The notes below the pieces were generated by a model. It made no database searches. It was not told the DNA's origin and saw only the letters and a program-made list of their open reading frames with translations. Both the position numbers and the translations under genes were made by a program. A DNA stretch of 64,000 nt from Streptomyces canus (GTDB lineage Bacteria; Actinomycetota; Actinomycetes; Streptomycetales; Streptomycetaceae), in the NCBI RefSeq assembly GCF_030815415.1, contig NZ_JAUSWW010000001.1, positions 8,866,001 through 8,930,000 on the forward strand, written 5' to 3'. Below, in pieces: positions 17,371 through 25,313 of the stretch (position 1 is its first letter; every line of letters begins with the position of its first letter).

Positions 17371-18207
17371 CTGGATGCCGAGCACCGAGACCAACTCCAG
17401 CTTCTCGGCGGCCTCGGTCCCCGGTTCGGCCGAGTAGACGAGGATGTGCAGATCGCTGCCCTCCACCCGGAGCAGATCGCAGTCCAACGTCACCGGGCCC
17501 ACCTGCGGATGCTCGATCGTCTTGCGTGAAGCCTCCAGCCGGCCGACCGTACCCGCGTCCCACAGCTCGGCGAACCGCTCGCTGCCCGACCGCAACTCCG
17601 CGATCAGGCGCCGCAGTTGCGGGTCGGCGGGATACCGAGAGGCCGTCGACCGCAGTTCGGCGACCATGCCCACCTCGAAAGCGCGCCGCTCCTCGGGAGT
17701 GTGCCGGACCCGGCCGGGCGCGCCGAGGAAGTTGCGCCACACCCCGTTGCGCTCGAAGCCGCGCAGACCGGAGGGGTCGCCCATCAGCGCCGCGTACATC
17801 GGATTGGCCACGAGCAGCGTCATCGCCGCGTCGGAGACTCCGACGGGAGTGCCCACCAGCCGGTCCAGCAGCCGCTGCACGCTCGGCGTGATGTACCCGG
17901 GCACCGTCTCAGGACCGGGCGGCACCAGCCCGGCCAGCCGGAACAGATACCCCCGCTCGTCCCCCGACAGCCTCAGCGCCCGCGCCAGCGCCTCCACGAC
18001 CTGCCCCGACGGACTGGCCGCCCGGCCCTGTTCGAGACGGGTGACGTAGTCGACCGAGATCCCCGCCAGCAGCGCCAGCTCCTCGCGCCGCAGCCCGGCC
18101 GCCCGCCGCTGACCACCGGCCGGCAGCCCCGCGGCCCCGGGGGCGACCCGGTCGCGCCAGCGCCGCAGCGCCCGCCCCAGTTCCGTCGTCGTCATGCCTC
18201 CAGTCAA
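17356..18207 (-). CDS. XRE-type regulator with MmyB-like ligand domain
   Basis: 283 residues from a TTG at 18207; an in-frame ATG at 18195 (MTTTELG) is equally likely, though the GGAGG ahead of it is only 1 nt away. N-terminal helix-turn-helix with GLRREELALLAGISVDYVTRLEQGR, then an MmyB-type C-terminal domain (LLVANPMYAALMGD, RRLIAELRSGSERFAELWD) thought to bind a small hydrophobic ligand. These regulators are usually divergent from, and control, a short-chain dehydrogenase gene, and exactly such a gene starts 90 bp away at 18297. Confidence 0.87.
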   Translation of the reverse strand: MTGGMTTTELGRALRRWRDRVAPGAAGLPAGGQRRAAGLRREELALLAGISVDYVTRLEQGRAASPSGQVVEALARALRLSGDERGYLFRLAGLVPPGPETVPGYITPSVQRLLDRLVGTPVGVSDAAMTLLVANPMYAALMGDPSGLRGFERNGVWRNFLGAPGRVRHTPEERRAFEVGMVAELRSTASRYPADPQLRRLIAELRSGSERFAELWDAGTVGRLEASRKTIEHPQVGPVTLDCDLLRVEGSDLHILVYSAEPGTEAAEKLELVSVLGIQSLVG

Positions 18208-18227
18208 CCGCGTCGGCCGCCACGGTG

Positions 18228-18248
18228 CCTGGTACTGCCAGTCCCAGG
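18228..18248. promoter_or_regulatory. Inverted repeat between XRE regulator and SDR
   Basis: CCTGG (18228-18232) and CCAGG (18244-18248) form an inverted repeat with an 11-bp spacer containing TACTGCCAGTC. It sits midway between the divergent regulator and dehydrogenase genes, the expected place for the operator. Confidence 0.35.
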
Positions 18249-18296
18249 AAGAAGGGTCTTCTGGCTGTCCCGCCGGTCCGGCAGGACGGTGGAGCC

Positions 18297-19004
18297 ATGA
18301 CTACGACACTCATCACCGGAGCCAACAAGGGCCTGGGCCTCGAAGCCGCCCGCCGACTCGTCGCCGCAGGTCACACCGTCTACATCGGCGCCCGGAACGC
18401 CGAACGCGGCCGCCACGCCGCCGAACGGCTCGGCGCCCGCTTCGTCCAGCTCGACGTCACCGACGACGCCTCCGTCCAGGCCGCCGCGAAGACCATCGAG
18501 GCCGAGGGCGGGCTCGATGTCCTGGTCAACAACGCAGGCATCGAGGTCCGGGGCGAGCACAACGCCATCCCGGCCGCCGCCGACACCACCGCCGACGAGA
18601 TGCGCACGGTGTTCGAGACCAACGTCGTCGGCGTCGTCCGGGTGACCCACGCCTTCCTGCCGCTGCTCCAGCGGTCCGCGGCCCCCGTCGTCGTGAACGT
18701 GAGCAGCGGCCTGGCCTCGCTGACCCGGCTGTCCGACCCGGACTCACCGGCGCACTTCTACCCGGCCCTGGCGTACCCGGCCTCCAAGACCGCCCTCAAC
18801 ATGATCACCGTGCAGTACGCGAAGGCGTTCCCCGAGATGCGTGTCAACGCCGTCGAACCGGGCTTCACCGCCACCGACCTCAACGGCCGCACGGGCACCC
18901 AGACCGTCGAACAGGGCGCCGAGATCATCGTCCGCATGGCCCGGCTGGGCCCGGACGGCCCGACCGGCCGCTATGTCGACGTCGACGGCTCGCTGCCCTG
19001 GTGA
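18297..19004 (+). CDS. Short-chain dehydrogenase/reductase
   Basis: 235 residues from ATG 18297, preceded by GGTGGAG. Classical SDR features: cofactor motif TGANKGLG at residues 7-14, GARN after the second strand (suggesting NADP), LVNNAG, VNVSSGL with the catalytic Ser, and YPASK with Tyr and Lys. The substrate is unknown. It is divergent from the XRE/MmyB regulator, an arrangement typical of inducible reductases in Streptomyces. The 3' end overlaps the small gene at 18971 by 34 bp, tail to tail. Confidence 0.88.
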   Translation: MTTTLITGANKGLGLEAARRLVAAGHTVYIGARNAERGRHAAERLGARFVQLDVTDDASVQAAAKTIEAEGGLDVLVNNAGIEVRGEHNAIPAAADTTADEMRTVFETNVVGVVRVTHAFLPLLQRSAAPVVVNVSSGLASLTRLSDPDSPAHFYPALAYPASKTALNMITVQYAKAFPEMRVNAVEPGFTATDLNGRTGTQTVEQGAEIIVRMARLGPDGPTGRYVDVDGSLPW

Positions 19005-19285
19005 TCCTCGGCGGTCTCCAGGATCCGGGTCCGAGGCGCCCCGGCCAGCGCCGGGGCGTTCCCGGACGAAGCCCATATCGTCGACTTCAGGAATCCCAGG
19101 AACCGCTCGGCACCCGCCACATCGTCGAAGTCGAGGTCCACGACGACATAGGCGGGGTCGTCGACGGGCCGCTGGACGCGATGGCGCCGTACGCCCGCGT
19201 CGGCTCGCGCGGCCGCGAAGCGGTCGAAAGCGGTCTTCCAGGTGGCGAAGTCCGTGATCGGATGCTCGATGTGCAGGGTCGGCAT
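18971..19285 (-). CDS. Small conserved protein, dimeric alpha/beta-barrel type
   Basis: 104 residues from ATG 19285 (MPTLHIEHPITDFATWKTAF). It begins with a strand ending in HPITDFATWKTAFDRF and has YVVVDLDFDDVAGAERFLGFL, a pattern seen in small cyclase or EthD/monooxygenase-like ferredoxin folds. The family was not identified with certainty. Only this 3' portion of a much longer antisense frame looks like a protein. It is divergent from the LuxR-type gene, 12 bp apart, so the two may share a promoter region. Confidence 0.6.
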   Translation of the reverse strand: MPTLHIEHPITDFATWKTAFDRFAAARADAGVRRHRVQRPVDDPAYVVVDLDFDDVAGAERFLGFLKSTIWASSGNAPALAGAPRTRILETAEDHQGSEPSTST

Positions 19286-19297
19286 GATTCCCGGACC

Positions 19298-20299
19298 ATG
19301 TCCGGACGGGACCGCATCGTGCGGCTGTGCGAGGCGGGCGGCGACGCCCGGGAACTGCGCCTGCGGCTCCTCGGCGAGCTCCGCGCCACCATCGGGTTCG
19401 ACGCGTACGCCTTCCTCCTCACCGACCCGGAGACCTCGGTCGGCTGTGCCCCGATCGCCGATGTCCCCGTCCTGCGGGAGCTGCCCCGGGCGATCCGCCT
19501 CAAGTACTGACACGGGGCGAACCGTTGGACGGAGCTGCGGGACGCCGCCCTGCTCAGCGACCTCCCCGACCGCTCGGCGAGCCCGCTCTGGAACGAGCTC
19601 CTGCGCCACCACGGCATCGGCGACGTCGCCTCGGCGGTCTTCCGGGACCGCCACGGCACCTGGGGCTTCCTCGACCTGTGGCGCCGCGACCGCGACTTCA
19701 CCCCGGCGGAGGCGGCCCTCCTCGCCGACCTCACGGCACCGATCACGACGGCGCTGCGCCGCAGCCAGGCCGCCACCTTCGTCGTACGACCGTCCCACGA
19801 GCCCCGCTCCGAACCCCTGGTGCTGGTGCTGTCGCCCGACATGGGAGTCGTCGGCCAGACCCCGGGCACCCACGCCTACCTGCGTGTCCTGGTCCCCCCG
19901 GAGAACGGCCGCCCGACCGTGCCGGCCGGCGCCTACAACGTCGCCGCCCAGCTCCTGGCCGCGGAGGCCGGGGTCGACGACCATCCGCCGCGAGCCCGCG
20001 TCCACCTCACCGACGGTCTCTGGCTGACCCTGCGCGCCGCACGGATGGCAGGCGCCGTCGCCGTCACCATCGAGGAGTCCTCGCCCGCCGAGCGGCTGTC
20101 CGTCTTCTGCCGGGCCCACGCCCTCAGCGCCCGGGAGACCGAACTCGTCGGCCTGCTCGCCAAAGGCGGCGACAGCCGTACGGTCGCCGCCACCATGTAC
20201 GTCTCCGAACACACCGTGCAGGACCACCTGAAGTCGGTGTTCGCGAGGACGGGCACCCACGACCGCCGCGACCTGCCCGCCCGCGCGCTCGGCGCGTAG
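19298..20299 (+). pseudogene. LuxR-family regulator, frame interrupted
   Basis: From ATG 19298 the frame gives about 70 residues (LRLRLLGELRATIGFDAYAFLL, a GAF-like start) and meets TGA at 19508-19510. The same frame stays open after it and encodes a plausible continuation ending in a LuxR helix-turn-helix (LSARETELVGLLAKGG, VSEHTVQDHLKSVFARTG). Around the stop the reading is KY-stop-HGANRWTEL. Adding one C at 19508 and removing one G from the run 19514-19517 would give KYLTRANRWTEL, which I believe is nearer to relatives. So this is either a real pseudogene or two sequencing errors in short homopolymers. Downstream reinitiation at ATG 19820 would leave only the C-terminal part. Confidence 0.7.
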
Positions 20300-20309
20300 G
20301 CTCGGGGGC

Positions 20310-20759
20310 ATGCGGATCTCCGTCTCCTCGGACATGGACGAACCCGTGGCCCGCGGCCTCGTCGCCGAGCTGCGCGCACGGGGTCACGACGTGACCGCCC
20401 ACGGGGCGTTGCACCCCGGCTCCGACCCCCAGTGGGCGGCGTGCTCGGAGGCGGCGGCCCGGGACGTGGCCACCGGCGCGGCGGACCAGGCGGTCGTGTG
20501 CTGCTGGACCGGCACGGGCGCGTCGATCGCCGCGAACAAAGTCCCGGGCGTACGGGCCGCCCTGTGCACCGACGCCTACACCGCGGACGGCGCCCGCCGC
20601 TGGAACGACGCCAACGTACTCGCCCTCAGCCTGCGCCTGACCTCCGAGCCGCTGCTCAAGGAGATCCTCGACGCCTGGTTCACCGCCGAGGCCAGCGAGG
20701 ACGCCGAGGACCGGGAGAACGTGGCCCGGATCGGGCGTCTGGACCGCAGGGAGCCCTGA
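20310..20759 (+). CDS. RpiB/LacAB-family sugar-phosphate isomerase
   Basis: 149 residues. RpiB-like features: MRISVSSDMDEPVARGLVAELRARGHDV at the N-terminus, the active-site region VVCCWTGTGASIAANKVPGVRAALCTDAYTA split over two strands, and NDANVLALS. The family interconverts ribose 5-phosphate and ribulose 5-phosphate or related aldose/ketose phosphates. The standard catalytic segment is G(S/T)G(I/V)G, here TGTGASIA. It is a short divergent member, and the substrate is uncertain. It lies 10 bp after the LuxR-type gene and converges on the LysR gene. Confidence 0.82.
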   Translation: MRISVSSDMDEPVARGLVAELRARGHDVTAHGALHPGSDPQWAACSEAAARDVATGAADQAVVCCWTGTGASIAANKVPGVRAALCTDAYTADGARRWNDANVLALSLRLTSEPLLKEILDAWFTAEASEDAEDRENVARIGRLDRREP

Positions 20760-20771
20760 ATCCGGGCGGGC

Positions 20772-21623
20772 TCAGGGTGCCGTGAGGCTCCACAGCGCCG
20801 CCACCAGCGGGCGGCGCAGATCGGCCCGCCGTACGCACAACCCGATGGGAAACGGCTCCGGCGCCGGATCCGCCGCGACCACCGACAGCCGGTCGCGCAC
20901 CGCACCGTGCTCCAGTACGAGACGGGGGACCACCCCCGTGCCGCAGCCGAGGGCCACGAGCGTCAACAGCCCTTCGTGGCCGTCCGGTTCGCAGACCACC
21001 TCGGGCGCGGTGCCGCGGGCGCGGAACCAGCGGTCGGCGGCGTCGCGGACCAGGCCGCGGTGGGGCAGGACGAAGGGTCCGGCGAGGTCCGGGTCGGGCC
21101 GGTCCTGGGCCGTGACCAGGACCAGCTCGGTGACCGCGACCGTCCGGCCCACCAACGGCTCCGGCAGCCGCGCCGGGATCCCCGCCACGGCCACGTCCAC
21201 CTCGCCCTCGTCCAGCCGGGCCAGTGCCGCCGCCGCGTCACCGGTGCGCAGGTCGAGCCGTACCTGGGGGTGCGCGGCGCGGAACGGGGCCAACAGGTCC
21301 GGCAGCAGCGCCTGGCAGGCGGTCACCGTGGCGAACACGGCCAGTCGGCCGGTGAGTTCGGCCGGATCGGGGTGCTCCTCACGATAGGAGCGCCACAACT
21401 CCAGTGCCTCGACGGCGTATGCGCGGAACCGGTGCCCCTCCGCCGTCAGCGACACCCCGCGCGGGCCCCGGTCGAGCAGCCGGTGCCCGAGCCCGGCCTC
21501 CAGCCGCTGTACGGTCCGCGTGAGCGTCGCCGCGCTGACGTGACAGTCGAGACTGGTCCGCCCGAAGTTCAGCGTCTGCGCCAGGTGCAGGAAAAGACGC
21601 AGGTCCCGATGGTCTTCCCGCAT
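20772..21623 (-). CDS. LysR-family regulator, IlvY-like
   Basis: 283 residues from ATG 21623 (MREDHRDLRLFLHLAQTLNFGRTS); upstream in-frame starts at 21641 and 21656 would run into the palindromes of the intergenic region. The N-terminal LysR helix-turn-helix (FGRTSLDCHVSAATLTRTVQRLEAGLGHRLLDR) is followed by the effector domain. It is divergent from a ketol-acid reductoisomerase gene, the arrangement of ilvY and ilvC in enterobacteria, where IlvY activates ilvC in response to acetolactate substrates. GCAAC/GTTGC repeats between the genes are candidate binding sites. The functional assignment rests on context plus overall resemblance. Confidence 0.85.
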   Translation of the reverse strand: MREDHRDLRLFLHLAQTLNFGRTSLDCHVSAATLTRTVQRLEAGLGHRLLDRGPRGVSLTAEGHRFRAYAVEALELWRSYREEHPDPAELTGRLAVFATVTACQALLPDLLAPFRAAHPQVRLDLRTGDAAAALARLDEGEVDVAVAGIPARLPEPLVGRTVAVTELVLVTAQDRPDPDLAGPFVLPHRGLVRDAADRWFRARGTAPEVVCEPDGHEGLLTLVALGCGTGVVPRLVLEHGAVRDRLSVVAADPAPEPFPIGLCVRRADLRRPLVAALWSLTAP

Positions 21624-21649
21624 GCTGTGACCTGCGTCTTTCATTCGGT

Positions 21650-21685
21650 GCAACACCCCGCTTCAGATGTTGCGCTTGCCGCAAC
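21650..21685. promoter_or_regulatory. LysR-type operator repeats ahead of reductoisomerase
   Basis: Three elements: GCAAC 21650-21654, GTTGC 21669-21673 and GCAAC 21681-21685. The last two form GTTGC-N7-GCAAC, an inverted repeat with TTGC/GCAA ends like IlvY sites. It lies 27-62 bp upstream of the reductoisomerase start. Confidence 0.55.
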
Positions 21686-21711
21686 GCCCGCCCGGAGCCT
21701 ACAACTCGACC

Positions 21712-23181
21712 ATGACCTCGACCAAGTACAGCTCCCGTGTCTTCTCCCTCGAGACGATGGACGTGCCCGGCGGCACCGAGACCATCCTGCGCGGCGGCCG
21801 GCACCTCTTCCCGCTGCTCCCGCGGGCCTTCGCCGGGGTCCGCCGCATCGGTGTCATCGGCTGGGGCCCCCAAGGCCGCGCCCAGGCCCTGAACCTGCGC
21901 GACTCGCTCACCGGCACGGACATCCGGGTGGCCGTCGGACTGCGCCCCGGTTCGCGCTCGGCCGCCGACGCCCGCGCCCACGGCTTCACCGAGGAGGACG
22001 GCACCCTCGGCGACTGGCTCGCCGTCACCGCCGACAGCGACCTGGTGATCCTGCTGATCGCGGACGCCGCACTCGCCGCCCACCACCAGGAGATCTTCGC
22101 GGCCCTGAAGCCGGGCGCCGCCATCGGCCTCTCGCACGGCTTCCTGCTCGGCCACCTCCGCGAGACCGGCGGCGGCTTCCCGCCGGGACACCCGGTGATC
22201 GCGGTGTGCCCCAAGGGCATGGGCGACTCGGTGCGGCGGCTCTACCAGCAGGGCGCCGAGATCAACGGCGCCGGGATCAACAGCAGTTACGCGGTCCACG
22301 CCGATCCCGACGGCCGGGCCGTCGACCTCGCGCTGGGCTGGTCGGTGGCGCTCGGCTCGCCGTACACCTTCCGCACCACGCTCGACAGCGAGTACCTCTC
22401 CGACATCGTCGGCGAACGCGCCATCCTGCTGGGTGCCGTCCACGGCATCGTCGAGAGCCTCTTCACGCGTTACCGCCTCGCCGGGGAGGACGAAGTGACG
22501 GCGTACGAACGCTCCTGCGAGAACGTGACTGGCCCGATCGCCCGCACCATCTCCCGGGCCGGCCTGCGGGCGGTCCGCGAGAACCTCGACGCCGGCGCCC
22601 GTGACGTGTTCGACCGCGCGTACACGGCGACGTACGGCCCGGCCCGCGAGATCGTCGCGGAGATCTACGACGAGGTCGCCGACGGCACGGAGCTGCGCAG
22701 TGTGATCCTGGCCGAACGGCGGCTCGGCGCCCGTGAGATGAGCCGGATCGGCGGTTCGCCGATGTGGTCGGTGAGCGACCGGGCGCACGCCCGCGGGGCC
22801 GAACGGACCCTGCCTGTGGACCCGTTCACCGCCGGGGTCTTCGTCGCCACCATGACGGCCCAGATCGACGAGTTCGCCGACCGCGGCCACCCCTGGTCCG
22901 AGATCGTCAACGAGTCCGTCATCGAGGCCGTGGACTCGCTCCTGCCCTACATGCACGCCCGCGACGTCGCCCACATGGTCGACAACTGCTCCCGCACGGC
23001 CCGCCTCGGCGCCCGCCGCTGGGGCCCGCGCTTCCAGAGCGCCTACGAGCAGATCGCCTTCCCCTCCGCCGAACGCCCGGCGGACACCGCCCTGTTGACC
23101 GCCTTCGACGCCCACCCGGTGCACGAGACCCTGGCCGCGGCGGCCAAGCTGAGGCCGTCGGTGGACATCTCGGTGGCGTAG
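21712..23181 (+). CDS. ilvC: Ketol-acid reductoisomerase, long plant-type
   Basis: 489 residues from ATG 21712, much longer than the roughly 330-residue class I enzyme usual in actinobacteria. Motifs match chloroplast-type enzymes: IGVIGWGPQGRAQALNLRDSL, VGLRPGSRSAADARAHGF, AICPKGM-like VCPKGMGDSVRRLY, EINGAGINSS, LGWSVALGSPYTF. Metal ligands are conserved: SDIVGERAILLGAVHG (Asp, Glu), EIVNESVIEAVDSL (two Glu) and VDNCSRTARLG (Ser). The C-terminus KLRPSVDISVA also follows the plant pattern. It converts acetolactate or acetohydroxybutyrate to dihydroxy acids with NADPH in valine/isoleucine synthesis. As it stands alone with an IlvY-like regulator, it may be a second, conditionally used copy. 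Confidence 0.9.
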   Translation: MTSTKYSSRVFSLETMDVPGGTETILRGGRHLFPLLPRAFAGVRRIGVIGWGPQGRAQALNLRDSLTGTDIRVAVGLRPGSRSAADARAHGFTEEDGTLGDWLAVTADSDLVILLIADAALAAHHQEIFAALKPGAAIGLSHGFLLGHLRETGGGFPPGHPVIAVCPKGMGDSVRRLYQQGAEINGAGINSSYAVHADPDGRAVDLALGWSVALGSPYTFRTTLDSEYLSDIVGERAILLGAVHGIVESLFTRYRLAGEDEVTAYERSCENVTGPIARTISRAGLRAVRENLDAGARDVFDRAYTATYGPAREIVAEIYDEVADGTELRSVILAERRLGAREMSRIGGSPMWSVSDRAHARGAERTLPVDPFTAGVFVATMTAQIDEFADRGHPWSEIVNESVIEAVDSLLPYMHARDVAHMVDNCSRTARLGARRWGPRFQSAYEQIAFPSAERPADTALLTAFDAHPVHETLAAAAKLRPSVDISVA

Positions 23182-23228
23182 GAAGAAAGGGGTTGTCGTC
23201 GGCGCTGCCGGTCGGATAAGAAGCCTGC

Positions 23229-23771
23229 ATGCTCAAAGGCACCAAGGTCGGGCTCAGGGCCCGCCACGAGGACGACATCCCGATCCTGCGGACCGAGCTC
23301 TACGACGACGTGGCCAACTCCGCGCGGGCCGAGGGCCGGCCGTGGCGGCCGATCACACCGGGCTCCAAGGACTCGCGGCTCGTGGTGGACGACGAGGAGG
23401 AAGGGCACGTCCCGTTCTCCGTGGTGGAGCTCGACGGCGGCACCCTGATCGGCACCGCGACCCTGTGGGGCATCGACAACCACAACCGGTTCGCGCACAT
23501 CGGCCTCGGCCTGCGTCCGTCCGCTCGCGGCAAGGGCTACGGCACCGACGTGGTCGCGGTGCTGTGCCACTACGGCTTCATCGTGCGCGGCCTGCATCGG
23601 CTCCAGATCGAGACCCTGTCGGACAACGCCGCCATGCTGCGCTCGGCCGAGCACAACGGCTTCGTCCGCGAGGGCGTGCTGCGCTCCTCGGCCTGGGTGA
23701 TGGGCGAGTTCGTGGACGAGGTGCTGCTCGGCCTCCTCGCCCGGGACTGGAAGCCCGAGACGGCCACCTGA
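23229..23771 (+). CDS. GNAT acetyltransferase, RimJ/RimL type
   Basis: 180 residues. N-terminal MLKGTKVGLRARHEDDIPILR is the start usual for RimJ/RimL-like enzymes. The acetyl-CoA pyrophosphate loop is LRPSARGKGYGTDVV, followed by RLQIETLSDNAAMLRSAEHNGFVREG. The family acetylates protein N-termini, aminoglycosides or small amines, and the substrate here is unknown. It converges on the tautomerase gene 15 bp away. Confidence 0.87.
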   Translation: MLKGTKVGLRARHEDDIPILRTELYDDVANSARAEGRPWRPITPGSKDSRLVVDDEEEGHVPFSVVELDGGTLIGTATLWGIDNHNRFAHIGLGLRPSARGKGYGTDVVAVLCHYGFIVRGLHRLQIETLSDNAAMLRSAEHNGFVREGVLRSSAWVMGEFVDEVLLGLLARDWKPETAT

Positions 23772-23786
23772 ACCGCCGCACAGGTC

Positions 23787-24176
23787 CTACTCCCCGGGCT
23801 CGTACTGTGCCACACCGTGACCGAGCGACCAGTCGATCGACGCGTTCTCGGTCACGGTGACGAACACGTTCCGCGGCTCGGTCCCGGCGTAGGCGTGGGC
23901 GAGTTCGGCGATCCGGCGGTACAGGGCCCGCTTCTGGTGCGGGGTGCGCCCGGCGCGCATCGTGATGGCCACGTACACGATGCCGTCGTCGCGGCGCACT
24001 CCCAGATACTCGCCGTGGCGGAGTGTGCCGTTCACGCCGTCATGGCCGGTCAGTACCTGGAACCGGTCGTCCGGCGGGATGCCGATCGTCTCCACCATCG
24101 CCTCGTGCACGGCACGGCCCAGGGCGTCGAGCCGGCCGGGATCGGTGCCCAGGGTGTCGATGCGGATGAACGGCAT
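23787..24176 (-). CDS. Tautomerase-superfamily protein
   Basis: 129 residues, twice the size of 4-oxalocrotonate tautomerase, so a two-beta-alpha-beta monomer. Met is followed by Pro2 (MPFIRIDTL), the catalytic N-terminal proline after methionine removal. GRTPHQKRALYRRIAELAHAYAGTEPRNVFVTVTENA is the second-half signature. Family members tautomerise or dehalogenate small keto acids. It is the last gene of the minus-strand operon headed by TetR, 27 bp after the DUF1272 gene. Confidence 0.85.
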   Translation of the reverse strand: MPFIRIDTLGTDPGRLDALGRAVHEAMVETIGIPPDDRFQVLTGHDGVNGTLRHGEYLGVRRDDGIVYVAITMRAGRTPHQKRALYRRIAELAHAYAGTEPRNVFVTVTENASIDWSLGHGVAQYEPGE

Positions 24177-24203
24177 GTCAGGGGTTGTCCTTTCAGACGC
24201 GAC

Positions 24204-24380
24204 TCAGACGCGACGCGGCCGGGGGACCAGTTCGCCGCCGCAGTTGGGGCAGATGCCCCGCATCGCCTCGGTGCAGGGCACACAGAAGGTGCACTCGTAC
24301 GAGCAGATGCGGGCCGGGGCGTGCGGCGGCAGCTCGGCCGTCTCACAGCGTTCGCATCTCTCGCGCATCTCCAGTGCCAT
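24204..24380 (-). CDS. DUF1272 zinc-ribbon mini-protein
   Basis: 58 residues, ATG 24380 to TGA 24204, read directly from the minus strand. It starts MALEMRERCERCETAEL and has eight cysteines: C9/C12, C26, C30/C33/C36 and C44/C47 (ICPNCGGELV). This is the layout of DUF1272, a small metal-binding family of unknown function often found with hydrolases or cupins. It sits between the hydrolase and tautomerase genes with gaps of 24 and 27 bp, so it is an operon member. Confidence 0.85.
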   Translation of the reverse strand: MALEMRERCERCETAELPPHAPARICSYECTFCVPCTEAMRGICPNCGGELVPRPRRV

Positions 24381-24404
24381 CCGTACTCCCGCTTTCTCTT
24401 CCGG

Positions 24405-25313
24405 TCAGTGCCACTCGACGCCGAGGGCCCGCCCAGGATTCTCGCCCATGATGCGTTCGACCAGGTCAGCGCCGAGTTCCGCCGCCAGTCGCGGCCGCAC
24501 CCGACGCAGCAGATACGGCATCCCCGGACCGCCGTTCACCGAACGCGCCGCCGCGGTCGTCGTGTCACCGCCCAGGAGGAGCCGATCGCCGTGGCCCGCC
24601 TCGGCCAGGGCCCGTACGGCGTCCGGCATGCGCCAGTCCGTGGCGTGGTTCGCACGTGAGGGACCGTCGAAGGCCAGGTAACAGCCCGACGCCGCGGCCT
24701 GCCGGTGCGCCACGAAGTCCGGGGAGCGGTTCAGATGGCCCAGGATCACCCGGTACGGCGCCACGCCCAACTCGCCGCACAGCAGCTCCAGTACGTCGAG
24801 CGCGCCGGTGCCCAGCTCCAGGTGGACCGCGATCGGCGCACCGGTCGCGTGGTGCGCCTCGGCCGCCGCGGTCATCGTCCAGCGGGCGTGTGCGTCGAGA
24901 GCGTGGAAACCGCCGGCGACCTTGATGAGTCCGGCACGGACGCCCGATGTGCCGATCCCGTCGGTCAGTTCGGCGACGAAGAGCTCGGCGAGCCTGCCGC
25001 GCAGTCCCCTCAGAGTCCGGTCGTCGTAGTGGGCGGCCTGGTGCAGCCCGGTCGCGGCCACCACCAGGACCCCCGTCTCCCGGGACAGCGGCGGCAGATC
25101 GGCTGCTCGTCTCCCCAGCCCGTACGGCGTCCACTGCACCACGCTGTGCCCGCCCTGGGCGCGGAACGCCGCCAACTCCGCGCGGGCCGCGGACACGTCC
25201 CGCAACTCCTGCCCGGGCAACTGAGGGCTGCCGAAGAACAGATGGTCGTGCGCGTCGCACACCCCCAGCCGCTCCGGCTCCACATCCCCGACAACCGTAC
25301 GGACCGCGCTCAC
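24405..25313 (-). CDS. Phosphotriesterase-family metal-dependent hydrolase
   Basis: 302 residues from GTG 25313, which overlaps the upstream stop as GTGA; GTG 25316 is also possible. Amidohydrolase-superfamily metal ligands are seen: DAHDHL (His22, His24), LIKVAGG (the Lys usually carbamylated), AVHLELG, ILGHLNRSPD, and LLLGGDTTT with the last Asp. PTE-family members hydrolyse lactones, phosphoesters or similar compounds in the cytoplasm. No signal peptide is present. Operon partners suggest action on a small carbonyl compound. The natural substrate is unknown. Confidence 0.85.
   Translation of the reverse strand: MSAVRTVVGDVEPERLGVCDAHDHLFFGSPQLPGQELRDVSAARAELAAFRAQGGHSVVQWTPYGLGRRAADLPPLSRETGVLVVAATGLHQAAHYDDRTLRGLRGRLAELFVAELTDGIGTSGVRAGLIKVAGGFHALDAHARWTMTAAAEAHHATGAPIAVHLELGTGALDVLELLCGELGVAPYRVILGHLNRSPDFVAHRQAAASGCYLAFDGPSRANHATDWRMPDAVRALAEAGHGDRLLLGGDTTTAAARSVNGGPGMPYLLRRVRPRLAAELGADLVERIMGENPGRALGVEWH

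Noticed and set aside
19508..19510. TGA in the LuxR-type gene read as selenocysteine
   Set aside because: LuxR regulators are not selenoproteins, no SECIS-like hairpin follows in the expected place, and a frame repair explains it better.
20310..20759. Assignment of the RpiB-like protein as the cell's ribose-5-phosphate isomerase
   Set aside because: The active-site loop deviates from RpiB (TGTGASIA) and the gene has no pentose context, so only the family is claimed.
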